From: Balaenoptera acutorostrata
Taxonomy: Eukaryota > Chordata > Mammalia > Artiodactyla > Balaenopteridae
Length of the DNA stretch: 64,000 nt
Assembly: GCF_949987535.1 (NCBI RefSeq)
Contig: NC_080079.1
Span: forward strand, 248,001-312,000
Direction: 5' to 3'
Shown here piece after piece: positions 31,929 to 42,448 of the stretch. Positions within the stretch are counted from its first letter, which is position 1, and every line of letters starts with the position of its first letter. Below the pieces are notes generated by a model that saw nothing but the letters and a program-made list of their open reading frames with translations, did not search any database and was not told the DNA's origin. The position numbers and the translations under genes were made by a program.

Positions 31929-32095
31929 GGAAGGCAGCAGGAGCCCCCACTGTTCCGAGGCTCCTTCGTGCGCACAGGTAGGCCTCCGCCTACATGTGGG
32001 CGTGTGCCGGTTACATGTGGGTACGTGTGCATACATGTGGGCATGTGCGGAGACATGTGGGTGCGTGCGCACGGGTAGGCCTCCGCCCCAGGTCC
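31929..32095. repeat. Short VNTR copy with duplicated flanks (copy A)
   Basis: Block 'ggaaggcagcaggagccccc' is followed by 'cactgttccgaggctccttc', then 'caggtaggcctccgcc', then about four 20-bp units of acatgtgggYRYGTG type, then 'gggtaggcctccgcccc'. All these pieces recur in the cluster at 32.8-33.5 kb, showing a local duplication. Confidence 0.85.
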
Positions 32096-32834
32096 ACGGA
32101 GCCTGCACCTGCATCCTCACCTGCCCGGGGTGGTGAGTTGGGGGTTCATACTGGGGCAGACAGCGGAGGTTGGGCACTCAGGGGCCTCTCCTCCTGCCTC
32201 CACCGTGAAAGCCCTGCTCCTGGGTGACCCCAACCACCGACCACTGGAGCGGGTGGCAAGGCCGAGGGGTCAGAGCAAGCAGTGTGACCCTGGGCAGCCC
32301 TGAGTCCAGGCTGCGGGGAGGTGGGCAGGCGTCCTGGCATTCTGGAGTGGCAGGCCTGGGTCCCACGGCTCTGGAGTGGGTGCTGGGGGCTGGTCAGCCT
32401 GGGGCCCCCCAGACCCAGGTCCCCGGTGGGCACTCTGGGGGGATCACTTCTCCAGGTCTAGCGCCGCCACTGCCTGGAGCTACCTGGCCCCAGTGCGGGG
32501 ATCTGTGCCGTACTGCGGGTGGCCAGGCCCCGAGAACTGGAGCAGGGCTGGCTGAGGCAGGGCCTGCCTGCCCTGGGCACAGTCCAGAAGAGGCTTGGAT
32601 TTCCCACAGCCCACGTTACAGATAATGGTCCCATAGAAAGGCTTGTTTAAACGTTTCCCCTCTCTTGTTGCACAAATGTGCTATTTCATGACAAAAAAGT
32701 CCGGCCTTTTGAAGTGACAGACTGCCCTTGTTTTTGTCCGTCTGCCCATCTCTCAGCTGCACGGCTTGGTGCTACTGGGCAGGAATGCCAATGTCATCAG
32801 TGGTGTGCCCGAGGAGCCAAGGGGCCATGCATTT

Positions 32835-33165
32835 GCATACGTGTGGGTGTGTGGGCATACATGTGGGTGCATGCAGATACATGTGGGTGCGTGTGGATAC
32901 ATGTGGGTGCATGCGGATACATGTGGGTGCATGTGGGCATACATGTGGGCATGTGCGGATACATGTGGGTGTGTGGGGGCCTACACGTGGGCTGTGCAGG
33001 TTACATGTGGGTACGTGTGCATACATGTGGGCATGTGTGGATGCATGTGGGTGGGTGTGCATATATGTGGGTGCATGTGGATACATGTGGGTACGTGTGC
33101 ATACATGTGGGCATGTGCGGATACATGTGGGTGCGTGCACACAGGTAGGCCTCCGCCCCCGGTCC
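32835..33165. repeat. VNTR of 20-22-bp acatgtgggtgcgtgtggat units (copy B)
   Basis: About 15 units share the core acatgtggg, separated by alternating purine-pyrimidine text (gtgcatgc, gtgtgcat). The array ends at 'ggtaggcctccgcccc', exactly as copy A does. Open frames rich in MWVH or TCGC are artefacts of the repeat. Alternating GT/GC text could favour Z-DNA. Confidence 0.92.
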
Positions 33166-34204
33166 CAGGCACTGCCTCCCAGGGCTCCCTGTGCTGCCCC
33201 CAGGAGTCTGGTCCCTAAAGGCTGCCTAGCTGCCCAGCTCTGTGCCCAGGGCTCCTGTGCTCTCTGGCACAGATGCATTCTGGGCACTGAGTGGACCCTC
33301 GGCCTGGGCAGGCGTGGCCAGTGTGGCCTGGGGTCGGCCTCTCTGTAACTGTGGGTGCCACCTGTGCAGTCCGAGAGGCAGTTTTGGCCTGGAGCAGGGG
33401 TGGATGGGCCCATGCTGAGGCTCTGCTGGGGATGGAGGACCCAGTGGGGTCTGGGGGGGGTTGCTGGAAGGCAGCAGGAGCCCCCACTGTTCCGAGGCTC
33501 CTTCTCCACGTGAGGCCCAGACGGTGCCCTCCTTGGGCATCTCAGAGGCCAGGTGCTGGGACCCTCGGGGTGGGTCTTGCTGCTAAGCACCGTCCCCTAG
33601 AACGTTCCGGCGCCCAAGCCACCCAGCAGGCTCTGGGGCTCACAGGACACTCCCCCCTTTGGCTGTGCCCATCACCACGTCCTGGCCATGCTGCTTCCCC
33701 ATCAGCCCCCAACCCTTAAATTTGCAGGGGGGCCAGGCCCCACGGGCCACGGAGAGGCTGTGTCAGGGCCCACCTCTGGGGCCCCCGAGGTCCGGCTCCT
33801 GCCTGGCGCCTTTGCTCATGCTGCCCCCCTACCCAGAGCCTCCTCTTCTCTGTCTCTCACACTGCTGGTCAGTCTCCTCTGGAGCGGGAGCCTCTCTGTG
33901 CGATCCTGGCCCCAGGATGGAGGTGACCAGTACAGCCTCTGTGCCAGCCTCCAGCAAGACACTCATGTTATGATTTCGTTCAATTAACCCTTGTTAAGTG
34001 GAGCACAGGGTGCTGGATGGTGAGGCAGGTTCAACAACAGACCACAAGAGACAATGAAACAGGCGAGTTTATTGCTCGCAGGGGAGGTCAGGCAGGCAGG
34101 CGGGACCAGAGCACGGGCTTGCATCAGGGGCCACGGGGGCAGTGCTTTGGGGTCCCTGGGCTGGGCCGGATTGGTCAATTCAAACCAAAAGAGTGGGGTT
34201 TTGG
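33166..34204. other. Duplicated block, no gene
   Basis: At 33468-33507 the 39-bp block seen at 31929-31968 recurs almost exactly (cactgttccgaggctccttc). Elsewhere the stretch is GC-rich and no exon with convincing splice sites and homology was seen. Confidence 0.5.
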
Positions 34205-34504
34205 GGCTTCCCTGGTGGCGCAGTGGTTGGGAGTCTGCCTGCCAGTGTGGGGGACACGGGTTCGGGCCCTGGTCTGGGAGGATCCCGCGTGCCGCGGAGC
34301 GGCTGGGCCCGTGAGCCACGGCTACTGGGCCTGCGCGTCTGGAGCCTGTGCTCCGCGGCGGGAGGGGCCGTGGCGGTGAGAGGCCCGCGCACCGCGATGA
34401 GGAGCGGCCCCCGCTCGCCGCAATTGGAGAAAGCCCTCGCACAGAGACGAAGACCCAACACAGCCAAAAATAAATAAACAAATAAATTAAAAAAAAAAAA
34501 AAAA
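34205..34504 (+). mobile_element. CHR-type SINE, full length
   Basis: Perfect 18-bp target duplication aaaagagtggggttttgg (34187-34204 and 34505-34522) and a long poly-A tail. It is among the better-preserved copies and so comparatively young. Confidence 0.96.
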
Positions 34505-35367
34505 AAAAGAGTGGGGTTTTGGTCTACCCTGGGGGTCTCATCTAAGGGGCGCCAGGGGAAGGCAGGCCAGGGAGGGAGGGCACTGTGGCTCACGGGGCTG
34601 CTGGGAAGGCCCCTCAGGAGCCTGCACTGGCCTGTGGCTCTGGGGCTGCTGTCCGCGCCTGCACTTGCTGATTGCAAGGCTGCCGGCCAAACGAAGTGGC
34701 TCTGGGGCCACGATACCACGTAGGGGCTCAGCTAAGCTCTCGCCAGCACAGCACCTGGCCGCGGGCCGGGGCTCCCCGAGGAGGGCCAGGAACTTCTGCC
34801 AGCTGCTCATCTACAGATCGGTTAACTGAGGCCCAGGACAGAGCCCCAGGGCCACTGTGCACCTCCAACGTCCGGCCCTGGTGCGTAGGGACCTCTGGGG
34901 ACCCCGGCCAGAGTCCTGCTCCCCTGGGGGCACAGAGCGATGGGAGCCACGCCGCTCAGCCAGGACTCTCAGGTTGCCCGGCTATCCCCACACCCAGAAC
35001 CAGTTCGCGCTCCAAGGCTGCTCTCTCGGGGATGAACAGCGTCAGCAGAAGCGGAGCCAGCCTTCAGGGGCAGCGCCGGTGGATGGACCGCCCCCTGCTG
35101 CAGGGGGCGTCGCTGCAGCCCCAAGCACGCCCTCCACCCAAAGGGGAAGGAGAAGCAGAAGCCACCAGGTCTGCAGTTAGGAGCTGGGGCGGAGCTGGAG
35201 GGGAGGCCACGGGCAGAAAGGGCGCCCGGTCCGCAGTCAGTCCTGCTCTGGCCTGGCAGGACGCAGGGGCCTGAGGGCCACCACACTCGGCACAGGGGAC
35301 CAAGGGGAGAGGCCTGCGTGCACCAGCCAGGGCTCAGCGCAGCCCCGTCCGCAGGGCCCTCCAGCCG

Positions 35368-36592
35368 TCACACGGGTTTAACCCCGAGCCCGCCGAGTCT
35401 CTTCAGCTGCAGAGAGACGAACTGGCAGAAGCACAGGCCCAGCTCCACGTGGCCCGGGGCCCCCGCGGCGTCCTCGCGGTGGGGGCGGCGTGCGTGGGCC
35501 AGGCAGCAGGTGTAGCTGGGCGAGAACGGCAGCAGGGCCTCCTGGAACAGGGCCTCGCCCTCGGGGGCGCCCAGGAGGGCCCGCCTGCAGTCCCCCAGCA
35601 GCACGTACACGAAGCAGGGTCTGTTCCTGGTCTCGCAGCCCGTCAGCGCCGAGTGCGGCGCCAGCAGCAGGCTGGCCTCCCCAGCTCTGCGGACCAGCTC
35701 CCGCGTCTTCCTCTTGGAAAACCTTCGGAACCAGCACAGGGCGTTAACACTGAAGACCATGAGGAAGGGGCAGAAGAATGCATTGGCGGTGATCAGGAGG
35801 AACCGCTGAGCTGGGTGGCGTTCCCTGAGCCCTAAAAGCAAGGGGAGGAACAGCGATGCCGAGGAGAGAAGAATCAGGACGATGCCAAGTGTGATCCTGC
35901 AGCCCCGGTACCGCAGGCAGGACGCGGGCGACCGAGCTCCGCTCACGGTGCCCACGGCGTGCTTGTACACCTCGGGGTCCTCCAGCACCTCCTTCAAGGG
36001 GTCCGGGACACCCAGGGTGCTGAAGGTGCCCACCTTCCACGAGGGCAGGTTGCCCCTGTTGACGCAGTCCAGGGTCAGCAGGTGTCCCCGCTGTAGAGCG
36101 TGGGGGCCGAGCGCAGGGCCGGGGCACGCCACACATTGGCTGGGGAGGCACAGGAGCTGCGCCTCCTTCGGGTAGAAGCGGCTGTCCGCAGCCTCCAGGC
36201 AGGTCAGGCTGAGGTGCAGCGGGACCCGGCAGGCCCTCCGTACGACCGGGATGACCGGCTTCCCCTCCAGGCAGGAGCCCAAGAGGGACAGTCGGCCTCC
36301 AGCAGCCACCGCCGGCTCTGCACGAAGCCCCCACTCTGCTGGATGCAGTCTGCCACGTTCTCCAGCGCGTTCCTGCCCGGCGTGGAGTCCCGCTCGTGCA
36401 GGCAGACCCTCAGCCCCGCGTGGTCCGCCTCCAAGGGACTGAAGAGCCCGCGGGTCCACGTGGCGTCCACGCCTCTGTAACTCACAAACAGGTGGGACTT
36501 CTCGCTTGGCCTCAGTGGGGGGATGGCCAGGGCCACGCCTTCCTCCCTGGGACTGGAACCCGTGGGCGCTGCCCCGAATCTGCCTCTGGTCC
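35368..36592 (-). pseudogene. TIR-domain plus two-transmembrane protein gene, frameshifted (family unrecognised)
   Basis: Minus strand. A good acceptor (ttttctccgcag) precedes 36592, so upstream exons are expected. The first frame (36592 to about 36292) encodes a TIR N-half: HLFVSY (box 1), then RVCLHERDSTPGRN (BB loop, RDxxPG), then ENVADCIQQS. It then reads GGFVQSRRWLLEAD, lacking the hydrophobic beta-C segment normally found there. At about 36291 the TIR reading moves to another frame, consistent with loss of one C. It continues as LSLLGSCLEGKPVIPVV, RVPLHLS and ADSRFYPK (beta-D/E region). Then come a Cys-rich linker, helix 1 (about 35895-35830, TLGIVLILLSSASLFLPLLL), a short RERHPAQR loop, helix 2 (35802-35728), a basic KRKTRELVRR and a ~110-residue tail ending at TGA 35370-35368. 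TIR domains act as adaptor or NADase modules. TIR before a membrane hairpin is unlike TLR, IL-1R or SARM1 layouts. It may be a decaying gene, or an assembly error may mimic the shift. Confidence 0.6.
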
Positions 36593-37054
36593 CTGCGGAG
36601 AAAACTGCCCTTAGGCTGAAAGAGACCAAGACAGGCAGGCTGACTGTGCAGACAGACTACGGCCGACCATCAATAGAGGTGGAGCCGCAGTCACGACCAG
36701 CCGCTACCAGCCCGGGAAGCCGCAAACCACCCAAACCCACCAGGACATGGCCAACGACTGTCACTCTTCCCCCTTCCAACTCGGGACCCACCAGAGAGAG
36801 TCGCAACGCTCCCCTAACTAACCTCCTGGACCCAGCCTCCCGGGGGGCAGCCTGAGCCCCCTTCCCACTAGGAAGCCTCCTACTCCCCGCCCTGCCAAAC
36901 CCCAGTGACCTGGACCCCACTCCAGCGCGCCCTGGGCAGCCAGCCTCTGCCGTGCCCACCTGGGGGTCTCTGGAGATGTCCACAGGACATCTAGCTCCAA
37001 AAGGGTTGGGGTTTACAGTGGCCACACCTTCTAGTCACCTGTGACTCATGTGTC

Positions 37055-37320
37055 AGTGGTCATGGGAGGTTGAATGTCTGTGTCCCCTCCCAGACTTCTT
37101 GTGTTGAGATCCTAACCCCCAAGGTGATGGTCTAAGGAGGCGGGGCCTTTGGGAAGTGACGAGGTCACCAGGTGGAACCCCCATGATGGGGTCAGTGTCC
37201 TTATAAAAAAGACCCCAGAGGGCTCCCCCAGCCCACGAGAGGACCCAGCGTCTAGGAGCCAGCAAGCGGGCCTCAGGGAACCACACCACGCAGCCCCTGG
37301 TCTGCGGGGCCGCCAGCCTC
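37055..37320 (+). mobile_element. MLT1-type MaLR LTR fragment
   Basis: 'gaatgtctgtgtcccctccc', 'gatcctaacccccaaggtga', 'ggcggggcctttgggaagtg' and 'tgtccttataaaaaagaccc' follow the MLT1A-like consensus in order. Confidence 0.8.
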
Positions 37321-40300
37321 TGGAGCGGTGGGACGTGACCGTGTGTTGTGTAAGCACCTCCCGCGGTGTGGTGCAGTGCAGCTGAGTGGACTGGGCCGGG
37401 TCCCACCCCACAGCATGCCCAGGAAGGGCGGCCACGCTGTCCAGGGCACTAGACCTCCTCTGCTCTGCACACACCCTCCCGTCGAGATGCCGCTGCTCCA
37501 ATTCAGTGAGCGGAGGGCTGAGCTTGAACTGCCCTTACTTGGGTCTGTCTGCTTGTCTCTAAGGGTGCCACCTCCCCAGGACTCAATCGTGGGAGCTTTT
37601 GCACGTGCCCACGGCCAGCCGTGGTGACCCCAGCAAGCGGCCCTCCTGCTGGAGCCCTGCAAACCCGCAGGCGCGAGGTGGGTTGTGACCTCCCTGCAGC
37701 CGGGGGCCCCCAGCTGAGAACCCTCCCTACCTGGGTGGGCAGGGTGGGGTCACGAGGGCTGGGCCAGCCCTGCAAGGCCCGTGTGGTCTAGCCAGCAGCT
37801 CCGGGAAACTGTCTCCCCACTCCCCCTTCCACAGGGACCCCTGACGCCGCCTGCCCTGTGGCAGGAAGGCACCACACCTTCCTGGCTAGCAAGCCCTCGT
37901 GCCGCGGCCGTCCCCTCCTGGAGGTGGCAGCTGAGCGTCAGGGCAGGAGGCTCTGAGGGACACGGTGGGAGAGCCTGGCGCTCAGGGTCGTGTCCCCCGC
38001 ACGCCCCCCGGGTCCTCTCACCTGCACCCCCAAGTGGGGAAGGGCGCTCCCTCCACAGCGTCCAGGCGTCCAGGAGGCGGAGGCCACCGCCGTGCTGTCC
38101 TGGGCACCAGCGGTCTGAATATTGCACTCACGCTGCCCGCTCCTCACCCCAGTCCTCCGAGGAGGCCTGGGGGCAGCCGGGGATGCTCCCCCAGACAGAA
38201 GGAAGCCTTCAGCCAACACTTTCTGAAGGCATCTCTGCTAAAGCTAACAAACAGCGAGAAAATGAAAGAAGGGAGCAGGTGAAGGAAGGAGGGGTTGAGG
38301 TGCTGGGAAGAGGCACGGGCTGGACCCGGACACCTGGGAGGCAGGATGGCCAGGGTGCTCCCGAAATCCGTCTGATGGTGGTACCAGGTGATCAGGGCGC
38401 CCTGGCAGAGCCCCGTGCTTTCCCAGGGCTGGGCCACGCCCTCCAGCTGGAAGCAGTGACGGGAAGGGCTGGGGTGACCGGTTTCAGGGGGGCAGGCCTG
38501 GCGGGGTTCAGGGGTGGGAGTGCACCCTCGCTGCCCTGGGGCTGACTGCCCCTCTGAGGGGAGATCCCAGCTGCTGGGTGACCCTCCCCACACAGCCGCA
38601 CTCTCCTCCAGTAACTTCCCCGGCCCCTGGGGCCCAGGGCAGCGGGCAGCCGCACCCTCCTGTGGCTTCCGGAAGCCCACCTGGCCCCTTCAGCAGTTCT
38701 GCTAAGTAACCCGGGCAGTGGCCATCGCTGTCCCTCGGGGCCCTGCCCCTCGATGACTCCCTCCCACCTGGGGAAGTTGGCCCTCAAAGGCTCCCATCAG
38801 GCCCATGTGATCACTTAAAAAATAGCTATTCAACCTCATACCTGACGAAGAAACACACGTTAAATCAGTGTGGTACTTACTCTTTTATTCCCATAAAACC
38901 ACCAAATCCAGAACTGATGAAGTAGCCCAGTGCCGGTCGGCTGCGGTGGCCAGACCTGTCCCCTCTGATTTGGAACAGAACCGGTACTGTGTTCCAGGAG
39001 GCCTGGAGAGAGGGCTCTGCCCTTTGAGGACCAAATTCCGCAGGAGCTGTAACTGAGGCTGACTTGACTGTGCCTGGACTATGGGATCTCGAGGGACCTA
39101 CATTTCCAGCGTCGTCACCTTTCGAAGGATGAAAACGACTTTCACTACTTGTCCCTCCCTGGGGGTCCTGCTCCGCTCCGCCGACTCAGGTGGACTCTTC
39201 CAAAGCAAGGGGGACCGGCCACCTGAGGTGCCTGCGCCCAAGGCGGGGAGGGGTCGGTCTCCTCGTCAGCTGGCTAGCAGGCCGGAAGGAGCAGGGCAGG
39301 GGTGGGGACTCAGCCACTCCGTTACCTGTGCAGAGGGTGGGGTCCCCGGGGCAGAACTCCCAGGCGCCCAGGGCGGGGGCAGTGTCCTTGGCCGGGGCAG
39401 TCCTCCAGGAAAGGTTGTGTGGGAGCCCCCTGACGCCCCAACACCCGCAGCTTCAGGGGCACCCAAGCCCCGGGGTCTGGGTGGGTCAATCTGCCAACCA
39501 GAGCCCTCCTGGCTGCACAGCCCCACTGGGCTCTGGGCTGAAGCACGTGGAAACCCCAGCTTCCTCCACCTCCCCCACCCCGTATACCTCCCCACCTCCC
39601 CAAACCTCCCACGCCTCTGCCCGGCTTTCACACTCACCAGGTCCACGGGGGTGGGGCTGGGGGTGAAGGATGGAGTGAGGGATAGAGGGTGGGGATGGGG
39701 TGAGGAGAGTGAGGCCGGAAGCTGACGACCGCCCCCCCTCGTCTTAACTCTGCTTGGCAGGTCACTGATCTCCGACTTCCAGCTTGGGGCCGGGTTGGGG
39801 GCGTGGTCAGAGTATGGTGTAACCTGAAAAGAAACATCCACGCAACAGTTAAGGCTTGTAACAGCGAGGTGACCCTGGGGGCGGCCCCAGGCTTTGGGAG
39901 CTTGGGGGCCAGGCCACTTGTCCCTGCCGTCCTTGCCCACCTGGGACTGGCTCTGGATTCCTGGGGGCTCGCCTGGGACTCGGAGCCGCAGCCTGAGCCC
40001 AGTGCCCTCAGCCCATTCACAGCGCCCCCCCCAGCCCGACCGGCCTCCCACGGTCACCCAGGAAGTGCCCAGTGGTCCTCAGGAGCTTGCCGGCGGGGAC
40101 TCTGGGCTCCCCCAGTGCCTGCTTTGCCGCCGGCCTTTGGTGGGTTCCCTCGGGGGCCCAGGAGGGGCATCACCTCTGGGCCCCATGATGCAGGGGGTGG
40201 GGCTGGAGCTGCCGGGGCCCCCAGGCTCTCCCCAGCTCAGGTGCCCCCACCCCCGTGGCTCATCTTTAACTGTATTCGTTGAAAACCTGCCTCTCGATAG

Positions 40301-41140
40301 CTTCAGTGCCATGAATAAAAATTTCGTTTTCTTTTAAAAAACAGCTGCCTGTGGGTCTCAGGGCCCATGTCCCACCGGAGACACGTCCAACTGCTAATGG
40401 CCTTGGAGAGAAGACCCCCTCTCCAACAGTGCAGCGGAAGGTTCCAGGGAGGGAGGAAACCCACAGGCCTGCGAGGTGCCTGGAGTGGAAGTAAGGCAAA
40501 ATTAATCGTGTACTCACGGACGAAACCAGCACCAGGCTCGGTCACAGGAGAAAAGGCCTCCAGGCCCCAGAACTGCCCGCTGAGCTTATCTGCTGGCTGG
40601 ACTTAGGCCCGGATGGCCCCCTCAGGCTCTTTTTCCCTGAGAAGAACAAAAGGAGCTTCAGAGGAGGGGAAAGGACGTGGCCCATCTGCTCTGCATGAAG
40701 GGGAGGGTCCAGGGCCGAGTGGGGGCTGGTGGGACACGGGGGTGGGAGGGGGGGAACATGCGCCAGCCCTGTCCCAGTCAGCCCCCTCCTGACAGCCCCA
40801 CCTGCCTGCCAGCCCACTCCCACCCAGAGGGAGGGCACCCCACTTTCTGCTCCTCCCTGCCTCTGGGGTCCCGGCTCTGGTGCTTTCTTGCTGCAGGACA
40901 TTAGCAAGCACTGCTCCTCTGGAAGGCCCCTCTCCTCCCAGGCAGCACAGGGGCAGGCAGTTCAGGGCCTGTTGCCCTCCCAGCCAGGCCTAGCTCTGGG
41001 CCTCCCAAGAGGACTCCCAGGGCCACCGGCCTTGTGCACCCTGACCCCTGTGCCACCCCTTTGGGGCCACAGCCTCTCCCAGCCGGGCGGGTGGACAGGC
41101 CCAGTGCCCAGCTGTGGACTGCTTCTCAGCAAGGCTCAGG
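37321..41140. other. GC-rich intergenic stretch, no gene recognised
   Basis: Long frames are open on both strands (for example 37781-38545 plus and 39266-40057 minus), but none has recognisable domains or paired splice sites. Upstream exons of the minus-strand TIR gene might lie here. I could not identify them. Confidence 0.4.
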
Positions 41141-41149
41141 GCTGCAGGT

Positions 41150-41600
41150 GAGACAAGCTGGGACCTGGGACCGTTTGCAGCAGTGCTGCAGTGCTTGCAC
41201 CTGGACACACATCTCCTGGAGCAACAAAATACAAAGAAACCGCGTGGGACTAAAAAGAACTGCGTGCATGGCAGTTGGGACAAATTCTGGACAAAAGATA
41301 CAGAGACCACAAAAACACAACTGCCACTTTTGAAGAACCTGGAGCAAAAGCGGGGAGTCGGGAGCAAAAGCTGAGTACTGCACATGCCCTGCACACACCA
41401 CCACCTAAGGGGTGGGCAAACCACCTAAGCCACACCTCCGGCCCGACCCCCTGGACACACCCCTACCCTCCCCCCACATAAGGAGCTCGTCCCCTCTCTT
41501 CCCCGCCCCGCCAGGGAGCGAGCAAGCAAGGGGGACTGTTGTTTGTCCTCACTCCCCCTTGCTGCAGCAGGGGCCCCAATACAGCCTTGCCTGAATTTCT
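41150..41600 (+). mobile_element. Endogenous retroviral LTR fragment
   Basis: 'ttgttgcctcactccccctt'-like text occurs as 'gtttgtcctcactccccctt', followed by 'gctgcagcaggggccccaat' and 'acagccttgcctgaatttct'. The last resembles an AATAAAGCCTTGCCTGA LTR end with a mutated signal (aatacag). A SINE cuts the 3' side. The family is uncertain and no retroviral genes are present. Confidence 0.5.
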
Positions 41601-41963
41601 TTTTTTTTTTTAATTATTTCTATTTTTGTTTAATTGATTTATTTTATTTATTTATTTTTGGGTGCATTGAGTCTTCGTTGCTGCGCTCAGGCTTTCTCTA
41701 GTTGTGGCGAGCAGGGGTTACTCTTCGTTGCGGTGCGTGGGCTTCTCATTACTGTGGCTTCTCTTGTTGCAGAGCACGGGCTCTAGGTATACGGGCTTCA
41801 GTAGTTGTGGCACACGGGCTCAGTAGTTGTGGCTCGCGGGCTGTAGAGCGCAGGCTCAGTAGTTGTGGTGCACGGGCTTAGTTGCTCTGCAGCATATGGG
41901 ATTTTCCCAGACCAGGGCTCGAACCCGTGTCCCCTGCATTGGCAGGCAGATTCTTAACCACTG
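41601..41963 (-). mobile_element. CHR-type SINE, antisense, long form
   Basis: From the poly-T/TTTA tail through 'gagtcttcgttgctgcgctc' to 'ggcagattcttaaccactgt'. The extreme head (ccaccagggaag) is missing. Confidence 0.92.
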
Positions 41964-42092
41964 TTCCAGAATTAGATCATTGTAATGGCTGCATAACTTT
42001 GTGAATACAATGAAAACCACTAAAGTGTATACTTTAAAACGGAAGATTTTGTGGTATGTGTATTATATCTCCATTTAAAAAACCAAGATGGC

Positions 42093-42432
42093 GGGCTTCC
42101 CTGGTGGCACAGTGGTTGAGAATCTGCCTGCCAATGCAGGGGACACGGGTTCGAGCCCTGGTCTGGGAAGATCCCACATGCCGTGGAGCAACTGGGCCCG
42201 TGAGCCACAACTACTGAGCCTGCGCGTCTGGAGCCTGTGCTCCGCAACAAGAGAGGCCGCGATAGTGAGAGGCCCGTGCACCGTGATGAAGAGTGGCCTC
42301 CACTTGCCACAAGTAGAGAAAGCCCTCGCACAGAAACAAAGACCCAACACAGCCATAAATAAATAAACCCAAAAAAAAGTTTAAAAAAAAAAAAAACCTC
42401 TTTTAAAAAAAAAAAACAAAAAAACAAAAAAC
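42093..42432 (+). mobile_element. CHR-type SINE, full length
   Basis: Perfect duplication aaaaaaccaagatggc (42077-42092 and 42433-42448). The tail contains several A-runs and (caaaa)n. Confidence 0.95.
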
Positions 42433-42448
42433 AAAAAACCAAGATGGC

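Noticed and set aside
32678..33348. Cys/His-rich ORFs (MWVHVDTCGY type) resembling zinc-finger or metallothionein repeats
   Set aside because: They are the translation of the 20-22-bp acatgtggg VNTR in several frames.
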